Source: Hominimerdicola alba (lineage in GTDB: Bacteria > Bacillota > Clostridia > Oscillospirales > Ruminococcaceae). Taken from it: a stretch of DNA of 64,000 bases. The position numbers and the translations under genes were made by a program. The notes under the pieces were generated by a model that saw nothing but the letters and a program-made list of their open reading frames with translations, did no database searches and was not told the origin of the DNA. Where the stretch lies: NCBI RefSeq assembly GCF_900112155.1, contig NZ_FOKQ01000011.1:45060-109059 (forward strand), written 5' to 3'. Below are positions 39,389-47,991 of this stretch, piece by piece; positions within the stretch are counted from its first letter, which is position 1, and each line of letters opens with the position of its first letter.

Positions 39389-39898
39389 ATGAAAACTAAT
39401 AAGAAAGGTTTTACACTTGTCGAACTGGTCGTAGTAATTACGATCATCGGTATCCTTGCAGCGATCCTTGTACCGACTTTGATGGGCTATATCAAAAAGT
39501 CCAGACTGCGTACTGCAAACGCAAGTGCAAAAGTAGCGTACAACGTCTTCACAGGAACTATTGGTAAGTATTTATGCGATGAGAATGATACTGAAATCAG
39601 TAGAATTGCAAAAAAAATCGAAGAAAAAGGACTGGAGATCGACTGCCGCGGAAGTACTCCTGCTCCTGATATCGAGTTTACCCGTGTTATCTATGATTCT
39701 ATCACAACAAACGGCGAGGGTTCGGGCATAATGTATATCGGAAAGTTTGATAATCCCAGGAACAGAGACGGGGAAGATAAGTCATACTTTGTTCAATGGA
39801 TAGTTTCTCCCGGCGATGAGATGGTTGGACAGTATCCCGACCCTGCTTATGAGGTGAGTGATGTTCCTGAATACATGACTTTCAAGCCTGCATCATAA
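39389..39898 (+). CDS. Second type IV pilin-like protein
   Basis: 169 aa. The leader KTNKKG precedes FTLVELVVVITIIGILAAIL. The first 35 mature residues are nearly identical to the pilin upstream, while the head is longer and divergent. It keeps ANASAKVAYN, a GSGIMYIG strand, YFVQW and MVGQYPDPAYEV. Start ATG at 39389 behind ACGGAGGGAAAACT; the upstream in-frame ATG is ignored. It has its own promoter and terminator, so the two pilins are expressed separately. It is a likely minor or alternative pilin subunit. Confidence 0.9.
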   Translation: MKTNKKGFTLVELVVVITIIGILAAILVPTLMGYIKKSRLRTANASAKVAYNVFTGTIGKYLCDENDTEISRIAKKIEEKGLEIDCRGSTPAPDIEFTRVIYDSITTNGEGSGIMYIGKFDNPRNRDGEDKSYFVQWIVSPGDEMVGQYPDPAYEVSDVPEYMTFKPAS

Positions 39899-39913
39899 TT
39901 CATAATATCTGTA

Positions 39914-39940
39914 AGCCGAGGAATAACTCCTCGGCTTTTT
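39914..39940 (+). terminator. Terminator of the second pilin gene
   Basis: AGCCGAGGA / TCCTCGGCT stem followed by TTTT. Confidence 0.85.
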
Positions 39941-40035
39941 ACTTGGTATATATTGTTTTGATTCAGACAAGATGTTCTCAGATAAAAAATTCATATAAAA
40001 ATGATAATGTTTTCTGCCGAAATCTCAAAAAACTA

Positions 40036-40064
40036 TTGACTTTTCACCTAAAAAGTTATATAAT
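40036..40064 (+). promoter_or_regulatory. Promoter of secD-secF
   Basis: TTGACT-17-TATAAT. The leader to the secD start is about 140 nt, can fold (TTCCC / GGGAA, GCCG / CGGC), and contains a possible 26-codon upstream ORF at 40104-40184. Confidence 0.65.
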
Positions 40065-40213
40065 ATGTAAGTGAATGTGCTTATGTAATAGTTAAAGATA
40101 TTAATGATTTCCCGAGAGCCGCTGATACATGAGCTTTTTCGGCAGGTGCAGCATATTAGGGAAGATTTAAGTCATTTGCTATAAGCATAGTAATTTTGAT
40201 AGGAGGACTTTTA

Positions 40214-41659
40214 GTGCGAAAGATCACAAAACCTGTCTTTTTCATCGTACTGTTCCTCATACTCGGTTTTGCTTACCTGACATACGCCGGTATACACTAT
40301 TATTACGGCGATATCAGACACAGCTACATCAAGGGCGTTGACGAGATACGCTGGGGTATCGATATCCAGGGCGGCGTTAATGCTACCTTTGAGCCTGAGT
40401 TGAATAATGAGGATCAAGAAACAACCACCGACGAAATGGACGCAGTAACGGAAAAGGAAATAACAAAGGACGATATGGATGCAGCAAAGGCTACTATCGA
40501 GCAGAGACTCGTAAGCCTGAATATCACTGACAGTGAGGTATACGCTGATTATACCAAGCATCGTATAATGGTGTCCTTCCCCTGGCAGTCGGGCGAGGAT
40601 AATTTTGATCCTTCCGAGGCTATTTCTGAGCTCGGCGATACTGCTCAGCTCGTGTTTGCAAAGGGCACAGAACAGCCTGCAAGCCTTGAAGATGAAAACG
40701 TTGTACTCACAGGTAATGACGTTAAGCACGCTGAGGCAACACAGTATCAGGATCAGAACACAGGTGAGATCTCCTGGGTAGTATCCCTTGAACTCAAAAA
40801 AGAGGGTGCCGATGCTTTTGCAGCTGCTACTACCGAACTGGCTGGCAACGGTCAGATCTCTATCTGGATGGACGATGATAATATATCTGCTCCTAGTGTA
40901 AATGAGCCTATCACCGACGGCAAATGTCAGATCTCGGGTAACTTTACCTATGAGTCTGCTAAGGCGCTGGCTGATAAGATCAATGCAGGTGCGCTCCCCT
41001 TCAACCTTCGGTCTACAAGCACCAACATAATCTCGGCTACACTGGGTGAGGGCGCAAAGAAAGCTATGGCTATCGCAGGCGTTATCGCATTCATTATGGT
41101 AGCTATCTATATGATAATCGTTTACAGACTTCCCGGATTTGTTGCAGCTATCGCTCTGCTGGGACAGGCTGCAGGCTCTCTTGCCTGCATAAGCGGCTTC
41201 TTTCCCAATCTGGACAGCTTCACGCTGACTATACCCGGTATCGCAGGTATCATACTGGCTATCGGTATGGGCGTTGATGCCAACGTTATCGTATCTGAGC
41301 GTATCAAGGAAGAACTCAATAACGGCAAGACCCTTAACGGCGCTATCGAACTTGGTTATAAGCGTGCGTGGGCTGCCGTATTCGACGGCAATATCACCGT
41401 TGTATTCGTAGCAGTTATACTCATGGGTGCTTTCGGTCCTACCGACAGCGTATTCGGCACACTGCTGAAGCCTCTGTTCATGGCATTCGGTGCATCTACC
41501 GCGGGTACTATCTACTCCCTCGGCTACACCCTGCTGGTAGGTATCGTACTGAACTTCTTCTTCGGTATTTTCTGTTCAAGACTGATGCTTTCTTCACTTT
41601 CCAAGTTCAAGGCATTCAAGAAGCGTAAGCTGTATGGAGGTGTTGAGAAGAATGACTAA
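40214..41659 (+). CDS. secD: Protein translocase subunit SecD
   Basis: 481 aa inner-membrane protein that uses the proton motive force to pull secreted proteins through SecYEG. TM1 (FFIVLFLILGFAYLTYAG) is followed by the extracellular P1 domain with IRWGIDIQGGVNATFEPE and ATIEQRLVSLNITDSEVY. Helices 2-6 carry LPGFVAAIALLGQ, IPGIAGIILAIGMGVDANVI and VSERIKEELNNG. The start is GTG at 40214 because AGGAGGA lies 6 bases upstream. The end overlaps secF by 8 bp. Confidence 0.95.
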   Translation: MRKITKPVFFIVLFLILGFAYLTYAGIHYYYGDIRHSYIKGVDEIRWGIDIQGGVNATFEPELNNEDQETTTDEMDAVTEKEITKDDMDAAKATIEQRLVSLNITDSEVYADYTKHRIMVSFPWQSGEDNFDPSEAISELGDTAQLVFAKGTEQPASLEDENVVLTGNDVKHAEATQYQDQNTGEISWVVSLELKKEGADAFAAATTELAGNGQISIWMDDDNISAPSVNEPITDGKCQISGNFTYESAKALADKINAGALPFNLRSTSTNIISATLGEGAKKAMAIAGVIAFIMVAIYMIIVYRLPGFVAAIALLGQAAGSLACISGFFPNLDSFTLTIPGIAGIILAIGMGVDANVIVSERIKEELNNGKTLNGAIELGYKRAWAAVFDGNITVVFVAVILMGAFGPTDSVFGTLLKPLFMAFGASTAGTIYSLGYTLLVGIVLNFFFGIFCSRLMLSSLSKFKAFKKRKLYGGVEKND

Positions 41660-42626
41660 CGAAAAGAAAAATCTCGACGTTGTAGGACACCGCAAGATAT
41701 TCTACTGCATCTCCTGCACCCTTATCGCACTGTTTATCGTGCTGACTTTCGTACTGGGACTGAACGTGGATATCATGTTCAAGGGCGGTACTATAATGAC
41801 TTACACCTACACAGGTGAGCTCAACACTGATGAGGTCAAGGACGTTGTCTCTGAGGTACTGGATCAGACATCCACCGTTACCAAGGGTGAGAACGCTGCT
41901 AGCAAGCAGACTACTGTAAAGATACAGCTGTCCTCCACAGGCGGCATCAACGAAGTTAAGCAGAACGAACTCCAGGAAGCTCTGGAAGAAAAGTTCGCTG
42001 ATAACGAGCTGGCTCTCTTTGAATCCAGTGACGTTAATGCTTCCAACGGTATGGACTTCTTCTTCAAGTGTCTGGTAGCTGTAATATTTGCAGCTATCGT
42101 TACCATCATCTACATCGGTTTCCGTTTCAAGAAGATCGGCGGTATCTCCGCAGGTATATTCTCCGTTGTAGCACTGCTCCACGACCTCTGCATGGTTTAC
42201 GGCTGCTTCGTTATATGCAGATTTGATATCAACGCGAACTTCATGGCAGTTCTGCTGACTATCCTCGGCTACTCCATCAACGCGACTATCATAATCTACG
42301 ACCGTATCCGTGAGAACCAGAATCTCAAGGGCAGCAAGATCGAACTGGAAGATCTGGTAAACCTTTCCGTTACCCAGACTCTGGGACGTTCGATACACAC
42401 CACTGTTACTACCGTTATGGCGATGTCCGTTGTATGCATCGTCTGCACAATATTCGGTGTAAAGTCCATAATCAGCTTTGCATTCCCTCTGATCATCGGT
42501 ATGCTGGCAGGTGTGTACTCTTCTAACTGCATCGCTCCTACACTGTGGGTAATGTGGAGAAGACACGCTGAAAAGAACCCCAAGAAATCAAAAGGCAAGA
42601 CTGCAAAGCAGTCAGGCAGAAGATGA
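41652..42626 (+). CDS. secF: Protein translocase subunit SecF
   Basis: 324 aa partner of SecD. TM1 (FYCISCTLIALFIVLTFVLG) is followed by the signature NVDIMFKGGTIMTYTYTGE. The C-terminal helices carry RFKKIGGISAGIFSVVALLHD, ILGYSINATIIIYDRIREN and VNLSVTQTLGRSIHTTVTT. The start is ATG at 41652 after TGGAGGTG, inside the end of secD, so translation is coupled. Length is normal. Confidence 0.95.
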   Translation: MTNEKKNLDVVGHRKIFYCISCTLIALFIVLTFVLGLNVDIMFKGGTIMTYTYTGELNTDEVKDVVSEVLDQTSTVTKGENAASKQTTVKIQLSSTGGINEVKQNELQEALEEKFADNELALFESSDVNASNGMDFFFKCLVAVIFAAIVTIIYIGFRFKKIGGISAGIFSVVALLHDLCMVYGCFVICRFDINANFMAVLLTILGYSINATIIIYDRIRENQNLKGSKIELEDLVNLSVTQTLGRSIHTTVTTVMAMSVVCIVCTIFGVKSIISFAFPLIIGMLAGVYSSNCIAPTLWVMWRRHAEKNPKKSKGKTAKQSGRR

Positions 42627-42643
42627 TCTTAAACAGCAAAATC

Positions 42644-42672
42644 AGCCATAGCAGAAATGCTATGGCTTTTTT
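42644..42672 (+). terminator. Terminator of secDF
   Basis: AGCCATAGC / GCTATGGCT stem followed by TTTTT. The next promoter's -35 box begins two bases later. Confidence 0.85.
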
Positions 42673-42673
42673 G

Positions 42674-42702
42674 TTGACACGGTGTACGCTCTGTGCTATA
42701 AT
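42674..42702 (+). promoter_or_regulatory. Promoter of the XRE membrane regulator
   Basis: TTGACA-17-TATAAT, 95 bp upstream of the start. Confidence 0.8.
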
Positions 42703-42797
42703 TTACATCAAACATGGGGTCTTTATTTACAGGACACATCTGTCGTGGTCGTACGTCAGAAAATATGATATCATTGTATGCAGAAAGGAGGTCAATT

Positions 42798-43295
42798 ATG
42801 GATCAGGTAAAGATCGGGGCATTTCTAAAACAGATTAGGAATGAGAAAGGTTTATCGCAGGAAAAACTGGCTGAGGTCTTTGGTGTTTCGTCAAGGTCTG
42901 TTTCCAGATGGGAAAACGGAAGGACAATGCCCGACATAAGCATTATGATCGAACTGGCTGACTATTACGGTATTGATATCCGTGAAGTGCTGGACGGAGA
43001 AAGGAAGAGTGAGAACATGAACGAGGATATGAAAGAGACCATGACAATGGTGGCTGATTACACCGACAAGCAGAAAAAGCAGGCTATACTGAGAGGTATG
43101 ATCCTATTCGGCTTGGAGATGCTGTGCTGCGGATACACAGTGGCTATACTGATAATGATGGGATGCGGATTAAAGCTTCCTGTATGGCTGATAACGGTGC
43201 CTTTGTTACTGACGGCTGTATTTGCCTTTATGGTTGTACTGAACGCTAAAGAACACGTCCGCAGGATACAGCGGGATAATTTTAAAAACGGTTGA
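42798..43295 (+). CDS. XRE-family regulator with C-terminal membrane helices
   Basis: 165 aa. An N-terminal Cro/C1 HTH (IGAFLKQIRNEKGLSQEKLA, VSSRSVSRWENGRTMPDIS) is followed by a linker and two hydrophobic segments (GMILFGLEMLCCGYTVAILI; LPVWLITVPLLLTAVFAFMV). Such membrane-tethered XRE proteins are common in Clostridia and often respond to envelope stress (inference). AAAGGAGGTCAATT sets the start at 42798; a longer frame upstream has no ribosome site. Monocistronic. Confidence 0.85.
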   Translation: MDQVKIGAFLKQIRNEKGLSQEKLAEVFGVSSRSVSRWENGRTMPDISIMIELADYYGIDIREVLDGERKSENMNEDMKETMTMVADYTDKQKKQAILRGMILFGLEMLCCGYTVAILIMMGCGLKLPVWLITVPLLLTAVFAFMVVLNAKEHVRRIQRDNFKNG

Positions 43296-43334
43296 TATTG
43301 GAGGACGAAAATTCATCTTCTTAGTTGTTTGCTA

Positions 43335-43363
43335 TTTACTTTTGCCCCGGGATATGATATAAT
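43335..43363 (+). promoter_or_regulatory. Promoter of the dockerin beta-helix gene
   Basis: TTTACT-17-TATAAT, 45 bp from the start. Confidence 0.6.
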
Positions 43364-43407
43364 ATTCTTGTCTAAATTATTTCTATTTTGTTTTGGAGTC
43401 GGTAATA

Positions 43408-46035
43408 ATGTTGGGAAAATTCGTGAATAAAGCTCTGGCTTTTCTGACTGCGGTGGCTATTTCGATTACGTGGGCAGCATCTGCAAACATTTCGGTAAGG
43501 TCATATGCATACAACTATGAAAATATAACAGGCGCAACGAACGTCACGGGGTTCAGAAATATCAAATACAAAAAGGTCATCACTATCAATGCGACGGACA
43601 AATTCGGGGCTGACAGGACGGGAAAGAAAAAAACGTCCTCACAGCTGCAAAAGGCGCTGAATTATGCCCGTGACAATGCAAGCGACAGCGTTCAGGTGAA
43701 AGTTGTGATACCTGCGGGTAATTACCTTGTTGACAAGACGCTTTATGTCTATTCAAACACATACATAAGCATGAAAGGCGCTGTGCTGAAAAAAGCCTCG
43801 CCGACAGGGGGCTGTATACTGAGGAATGCGCAGCCGAAAAAGCTGGGCGGCTACAACGATGCACGCAACATTATCATCGAGGGCGGATGCTTTGACGGCA
43901 ACATTGGTAAGGATTATCAGAATTTCTGTAATGTTCGCCTGGGGCATTTGAATAATCTTATGCTGAAAAGCGTGTCATTCAAAAGCAACCTGAATGCCCA
44001 TCATATTGAACTGGGCGGAGTTAAGGGCGTGACCATCACAGGCTGTGATTTTTCCGATTACCGCGGCAGCTATGTAAAGGAAGCCATGCAGTTCGATATA
44101 ATGAACAACGCCAATGTATTCAGCGGATTTGAGCCTTTTGATGATACAACCTGTGAAAACGTGATGATACGCGGCAACAGCTTCCGCAATGTTATGCGCG
44201 GCATAGGTTCACATTCGGCGACGCTGGGAAAGTACTACAAGGATTTCGTCATCGAGAACAACACTTTCACAAATATCACCGACTGCGCTATACTTATGCA
44301 GAGCTACAAGAATATCACCGTCAACGGAAACACCATGAACAATGTGGGCAGCGGTATAATCGTCAGGAATATGTCGCCCTCGGAAAGCAACGCGGGATAC
44401 TATTCGCCTGTGGATGACAGCAATATCGGCAGTTCTCTCAACAACGACCTGAATACCGTCATAAAGAACAACGTCATCAGCGCAAGGGTTACAAGCACAA
44501 GACCTTCCCCTGTGGGTATACAGCTTTTCGGAAAGCTTATTGAAACAGGCAGAGGAACGGACTTCGACTATCAGGTTGAGGGCGTGCGCATAACTAACAA
44601 CACCATGAAAATACCTGGTACCTGCATCGAGATGAACGATGTTACAGGCATCAAGGTGGATTCAAACAAGCTTTCCTACACAGGGTCATCGGGGAGCGAT
44701 TTTGATCTTATAAATGTGCAGGATTCCTCTGAAACTCTGTTTTCGGGCAATACAACGGTGAATCCTGCGGACGGCAGCTTTTCTGTCAGCGGCGGCAGGG
44801 TCTATCTGCAGGATATGACCCTTTCAAACAAGTCCGACGGCTGCTGCGGTGTAAGGTCGGGAAAGAACGGCTCTGTTTTTGGCTGGGATCTTACTGTACA
44901 CTCGGCGGGTGCGGCTTCAAGCACCATATTCGCTGAAAAAGGCAGCGGGAATATGGTAATAAGCGGCGGCAGCTACAGTTCGGGGGGAGATGATTCTCCT
45001 GCGGCGGAATCGGATTCCGTTATCGCCATCAGCGAAGCATCGCTGAAAGGCGGAAAGTCCGAGGCTGTGAGGGTGGCAAATCCGGGTATGATGTATATCT
45101 ACAACTGTCAGCTCTCCACCGATGTAACAAACAGCGAGGACGGTCTCACGGCGGCGGCTGTGCTTTACGGCAACAGCCCCTACGGTGCGGAAGACAAGCT
45201 CTCGCGGCTGTATGTTGAGGACGGGAGCATAGCTTCTCACGGTGATGTGATATTCACTACCAACTGCAAAAGCGAGATAATACTCAACGGCACAAAGCTT
45301 TCCACTGACCGCGGCGGATATCTGCTGAAATGCGTATCCGACCCTACCCGCTGGGGCTGGGGACGAAATGACTGCGGCGGCGCTGTGTGCAGTCTGACAC
45401 TTATCGGGCAGGAGCTTTACGGACAAATGCTCTGCGACAGCCTCAGCACGCTGGATATACTTATCTCAAAGAACTCGGTATACAGGGGCACTCCCGAGAG
45501 TGCATCTGCGGGAGTTTTATGCGGTGACAGAGGAGATATATCCGTGAGCGTAGATGAAAGTTCATCTTGGGTGATAGATCGGGACTGCACCGTCAGCGAA
45601 CTTCATACGGCGGGGCAGATAAAGGACATATACGATCTTCAGGCGAAGATAACCGATGCTGAGGGAAATATCCTGCGTGATGGTGACAGCCCTTTCACCG
45701 TGATTGTTACGGGGGCGTACAGCGAAACTCCCGAGATTCACGATATCGGCAGCAGCTACAGCTTTGAAGATTTCTGTATGAGCCGCACGGATATCGACCC
45801 TGCCATGCTGGACGATGTAGAGGACACCCCCGAGGTTTACAAGCGCGGCGATGTCAACGGCAACGGACGTGTCGAGATAGGCGATGTTGTAATGCTGGCG
45901 AGCTTTATAAAGCAGAAAAGGTTTTTCCCCGACCCCGGCACCGAGCATCGTGCAGATGTGAACAACGACGGTCTTGTAAACACCAAGGATATGCTGCTGG
46001 TGGCGGCGGCGGTAAAGGGTCTGAGACCGCTGTGA
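43408..46035 (+). CDS. Secreted parallel beta-helix protein with type I dockerin
   Basis: 875 aa. Signal peptide (ALAFLTAVAISITWAASA), then a pectate-lyase-3/NosD-like right-handed beta-helix from about residue 50 (DKFGADRTGKKKTSSQLQKA; VVIPAGNYLVDKTLYVYSNT). It has many NNxFxNxxxxxI-type coils (VMIRGNSFRNVMRGIGSHSA; IENNTFTNITDCAILMQSYK). The C-terminus is a dockerin with RGDVNGNGRVEIGDVVML and RADVNNDGLVNTKDMLLVAA. It is probably a cellulosome-attached polysaccharide-binding or degrading protein (pectin, other uronides or mannuronan are family substrates). Catalytic residues cannot be assigned. Start ATG at 43408 after TTGGAGTCGGTAATA. Confidence 0.88.
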   Translation: MLGKFVNKALAFLTAVAISITWAASANISVRSYAYNYENITGATNVTGFRNIKYKKVITINATDKFGADRTGKKKTSSQLQKALNYARDNASDSVQVKVVIPAGNYLVDKTLYVYSNTYISMKGAVLKKASPTGGCILRNAQPKKLGGYNDARNIIIEGGCFDGNIGKDYQNFCNVRLGHLNNLMLKSVSFKSNLNAHHIELGGVKGVTITGCDFSDYRGSYVKEAMQFDIMNNANVFSGFEPFDDTTCENVMIRGNSFRNVMRGIGSHSATLGKYYKDFVIENNTFTNITDCAILMQSYKNITVNGNTMNNVGSGIIVRNMSPSESNAGYYSPVDDSNIGSSLNNDLNTVIKNNVISARVTSTRPSPVGIQLFGKLIETGRGTDFDYQVEGVRITNNTMKIPGTCIEMNDVTGIKVDSNKLSYTGSSGSDFDLINVQDSSETLFSGNTTVNPADGSFSVSGGRVYLQDMTLSNKSDGCCGVRSGKNGSVFGWDLTVHSAGAASSTIFAEKGSGNMVISGGSYSSGGDDSPAAESDSVIAISEASLKGGKSEAVRVANPGMMYIYNCQLSTDVTNSEDGLTAAAVLYGNSPYGAEDKLSRLYVEDGSIASHGDVIFTTNCKSEIILNGTKLSTDRGGYLLKCVSDPTRWGWGRNDCGGAVCSLTLIGQELYGQMLCDSLSTLDILISKNSVYRGTPESASAGVLCGDRGDISVSVDESSSWVIDRDCTVSELHTAGQIKDIYDLQAKITDAEGNILRDGDSPFTVIVTGAYSETPEIHDIGSSYSFEDFCMSRTDIDPAMLDDVEDTPEVYKRGDVNGNGRVEIGDVVMLASFIKQKRFFPDPGTEHRADVNNDGLVNTKDMLLVAAAVKGLRPL

Positions 46036-46053
46036 TATTATTAGAATAGTATA

Positions 46054-46093
46054 AGGCACTTCTGACGATGAATGAACGTCAGAGTGCCTTTTT
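46054..46093 (+). terminator. Terminator of the dockerin beta-helix gene
   Basis: AGGCACTTCTGACG / CGTCAGAGTGCCT stem followed by TTTTTAT. Confidence 0.85.
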
Positions 46094-46166
46094 ATATTTA
46101 TGGTTATCACGCGGATACACATGACGTTTACTATAACAGCGATAAAAAAATAATGAGAGTATGGCG

Positions 46167-46267
46167 GTTATCTTTTCCCCCGCCGCAGGCGGGGGAAAAG
46201 ATAACGTCAAAATAATATATCCATGTCGATACGGGATTTTAAGCGGGGTGCTAAAGGGATAGTCATA
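46167..46267. repeat. Dispersed double-hairpin element, copy 3
   Basis: Perfect 18-bp stem (46167-46184 with 46188-46205, loop GCA). A second region follows, starting TATCCATGTCGAT and ending CTAAAGGGATAGTCATATT. Same plan as the copies at 9898 and 21382. The rest of the 46036-46382 gap has no gene. Confidence 0.8.
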
Positions 46268-46382
46268 TTTTTGATTTTAAATGTATCGATGCATAAATTT
46301 TCTTTTTCCGTCCACAATACTGTCAAAGGGCTTCGCAGACCGACGGCGGGGCTGAAATTTGATGTTCGGAGAAAGGAAAACT

Positions 46383-47096
46383 ATGGGTAATTTTCTTACA
46401 GATTCAAAGCTTGGCAAAAGGCTGGGCACAAAAGGTGTATGCATAACCCTTGGGGCTTGTATGATAGCGCTTGCAGGGGCAGGTGCTGCGGCTTACAACA
46501 AAGCAGTTGAGGAACTTAACAGCACTATCGTGACAGATGTTCCGCGTGCCGCCGAACAGGCGGACAACAAGACATCGGGTGTACAGAAGCCTGCGGACGG
46601 CTCGGCTGATAAAAAGGAAAGTTCATCAAAGGGGACAGATGACACTTCGTCCATGATATCCGACGATATCAAAACTCAGCCCAATGTTATGCCTGTGAAC
46701 GGCGATATTTTAAATCCGTTTTCGGATGGCGAGCTGGTAAAAGACGAAACTCTCGGGGTATGGCGCACCCATGACGGAGTGGATATCAAGGCTGATGTGG
46801 GTACTCCTGTAAAAGCCATGAACAAGGGCACGGTAGTTGAGGTAAAGGAAGATCCTCTGTGGGGCAACGGCATTGTCATCGACCACGGCAGCGGCGTGAC
46901 GGGCTATTATTACAGCCTTTCAAAGGCGATGAACGTAGTCGAGGGCGACCGCGTGAATGCGGGACAGGTGATAGGCGCAGTAGGCGACACCGCCGAATGT
47001 GAAGCCGCAGAACTTTCCCACCTGCACTTCGCCCTGAAACAGAACGGCAGCTGGATAGACCCAATTGACTTTATCGGCATAAAGTATAACAAGTAG
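46383..47096 (+). CDS. M23-family peptidoglycan endopeptidase, SpoIIQ-like
   Basis: 237 aa. N-terminal membrane anchor (GVCITLGACMIALAGAGAAA), a Ser/Lys/Asp-rich linker, and a C-terminal LytM/M23 domain (about 120-235). The zinc ligands are visible: His and Asp in THDGVDIKADVGTPV, and the HLH in LSHLHFALKQ. GNGIVIDHGSGVTGYYYSLS is the usual core. Size and single anchor resemble SpoIIQ, the forespore channel protein of endospore formers, but a vegetative wall hydrolase is equally possible. Start ATG at 46383 behind GGAGAAAGGAAAACT. Confidence 0.85.
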   Translation: MGNFLTDSKLGKRLGTKGVCITLGACMIALAGAGAAAYNKAVEELNSTIVTDVPRAAEQADNKTSGVQKPADGSADKKESSSKGTDDTSSMISDDIKTQPNVMPVNGDILNPFSDGELVKDETLGVWRTHDGVDIKADVGTPVKAMNKGTVVEVKEDPLWGNGIVIDHGSGVTGYYYSLSKAMNVVEGDRVNAGQVIGAVGDTAECEAAELSHLHFALKQNGSWIDPIDFIGIKYNK

Positions 47097-47113
47097 TGAT
47101 CCCTCTATAAAGA

Positions 47114-47150
47114 CCCGACCGTCGAAATAAGATCGGCGGTCGGGGGTTTT
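47114..47150 (+). terminator. Terminator of the M23 peptidase gene
   Basis: CCCGACCG / CGGTCGGG-type stem with one mismatch, followed by GGTTTT. Confidence 0.75.
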
Positions 47151-47198
47151 GCTATTTATGGAAATGCATATATCATGGCTACGTAGAGTTATGGAATG

Positions 47199-47227
47199 AA
47201 AAAGCTCCCATTGGAACTGGAGCTTTT
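47199..47227 (-). terminator. Terminator of the Sir2 gene
   Basis: AAAAGCTCC / GGAGCTTTT arms, T-rich on the minus strand. Confidence 0.8.
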
Positions 47228-47231
47228 GATA

Positions 47232-47939
47232 TCAAAGAACTATCTTGTCCAGGACTTCTCCCACCTTGTCGTGGAGTACCAGTTCGCACATTTCGTCCAT
47301 GGGGGTGGGGTCGCGGTTTATCAGCACCAGGTGCTTGCCGCGGAAATATCTTACCATTCCTGCCGCAGGGTAGACTGTCAGAGAAGTGCCCGCGATGATA
47401 AGGCAGTCGGCGCGGGAGATGCTTTCGACAGCACCCTCTACGGTATCATTGTCAAGACCCTCTTCGTAGAGTACTACATCGGGCTTGATAGTGCCGCCGC
47501 AGGTGCATTTGGGCACGCCTGTGCCATTGAGGATATCCGCCACGGCATAGGGCTTATGGCACTTCATGCAGTAATTTCTCAGCACTGAGCCGTGAAGCTC
47601 GTAAACATTCTTACTGCCTGCCGCCTGGTGAAGTCCGTCGATATTCTGGGTGACTATGGCTGTCAGCTTGCCTGCTTTTTCCATCTCGGCAAGTTTCAGA
47701 TGAGCTTTGTTGGGCTTCGCCGTAAGGCACAGCATTTTGTCGCGGTAGAATTTGTAGAAATCCTCGGTCTTGTTCATGAAAAACGTGTGGCTGAGGATAG
47801 TTTCGGGAGGATAGTCATACTTCTGATTGTATAGACCATCCACGGAACGGAAATCGGGGATACCGCTCTCGGTGGATACTCCTGCACCTCCGAAAAATAC
47901 TACGCGCTTTGAATCGTTGATTATTTCCTGCAATGTCAT
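47232..47939 (-). CDS. NAD-dependent protein deacylase (sirtuin, Sir2/CobB)
   Basis: 235 aa. It removes acyl groups from lysines using NAD. Motifs: GAGVSTESGIPDFRS (NAD binding), TQNIDGLHQAAG, the catalytic His in ELHGS, a zinc ribbon CMKC ... CTCGG, KPDVVLYEE, and GTSLTVYPAA. Length is typical for bacterial class U/M sirtuins. GAAGGAGGTATCACC sets the start. It may be read together with, or from a promoter within, the gap to the lipoprotein gene upstream (52 bp). Confidence 0.95.
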   Translation of the reverse strand: MTLQEIINDSKRVVFFGGAGVSTESGIPDFRSVDGLYNQKYDYPPETILSHTFFMNKTEDFYKFYRDKMLCLTAKPNKAHLKLAEMEKAGKLTAIVTQNIDGLHQAAGSKNVYELHGSVLRNYCMKCHKPYAVADILNGTGVPKCTCGGTIKPDVVLYEEGLDNDTVEGAVESISRADCLIIAGTSLTVYPAAGMVRYFRGKHLVLINRDPTPMDEMCELVLHDKVGEVLDKIVL

Positions 47940-47991
47940 GGTGATACCTCCTTCTGGTTCAGAATGTATTTTATGATTTGTCGAGGCTTTG

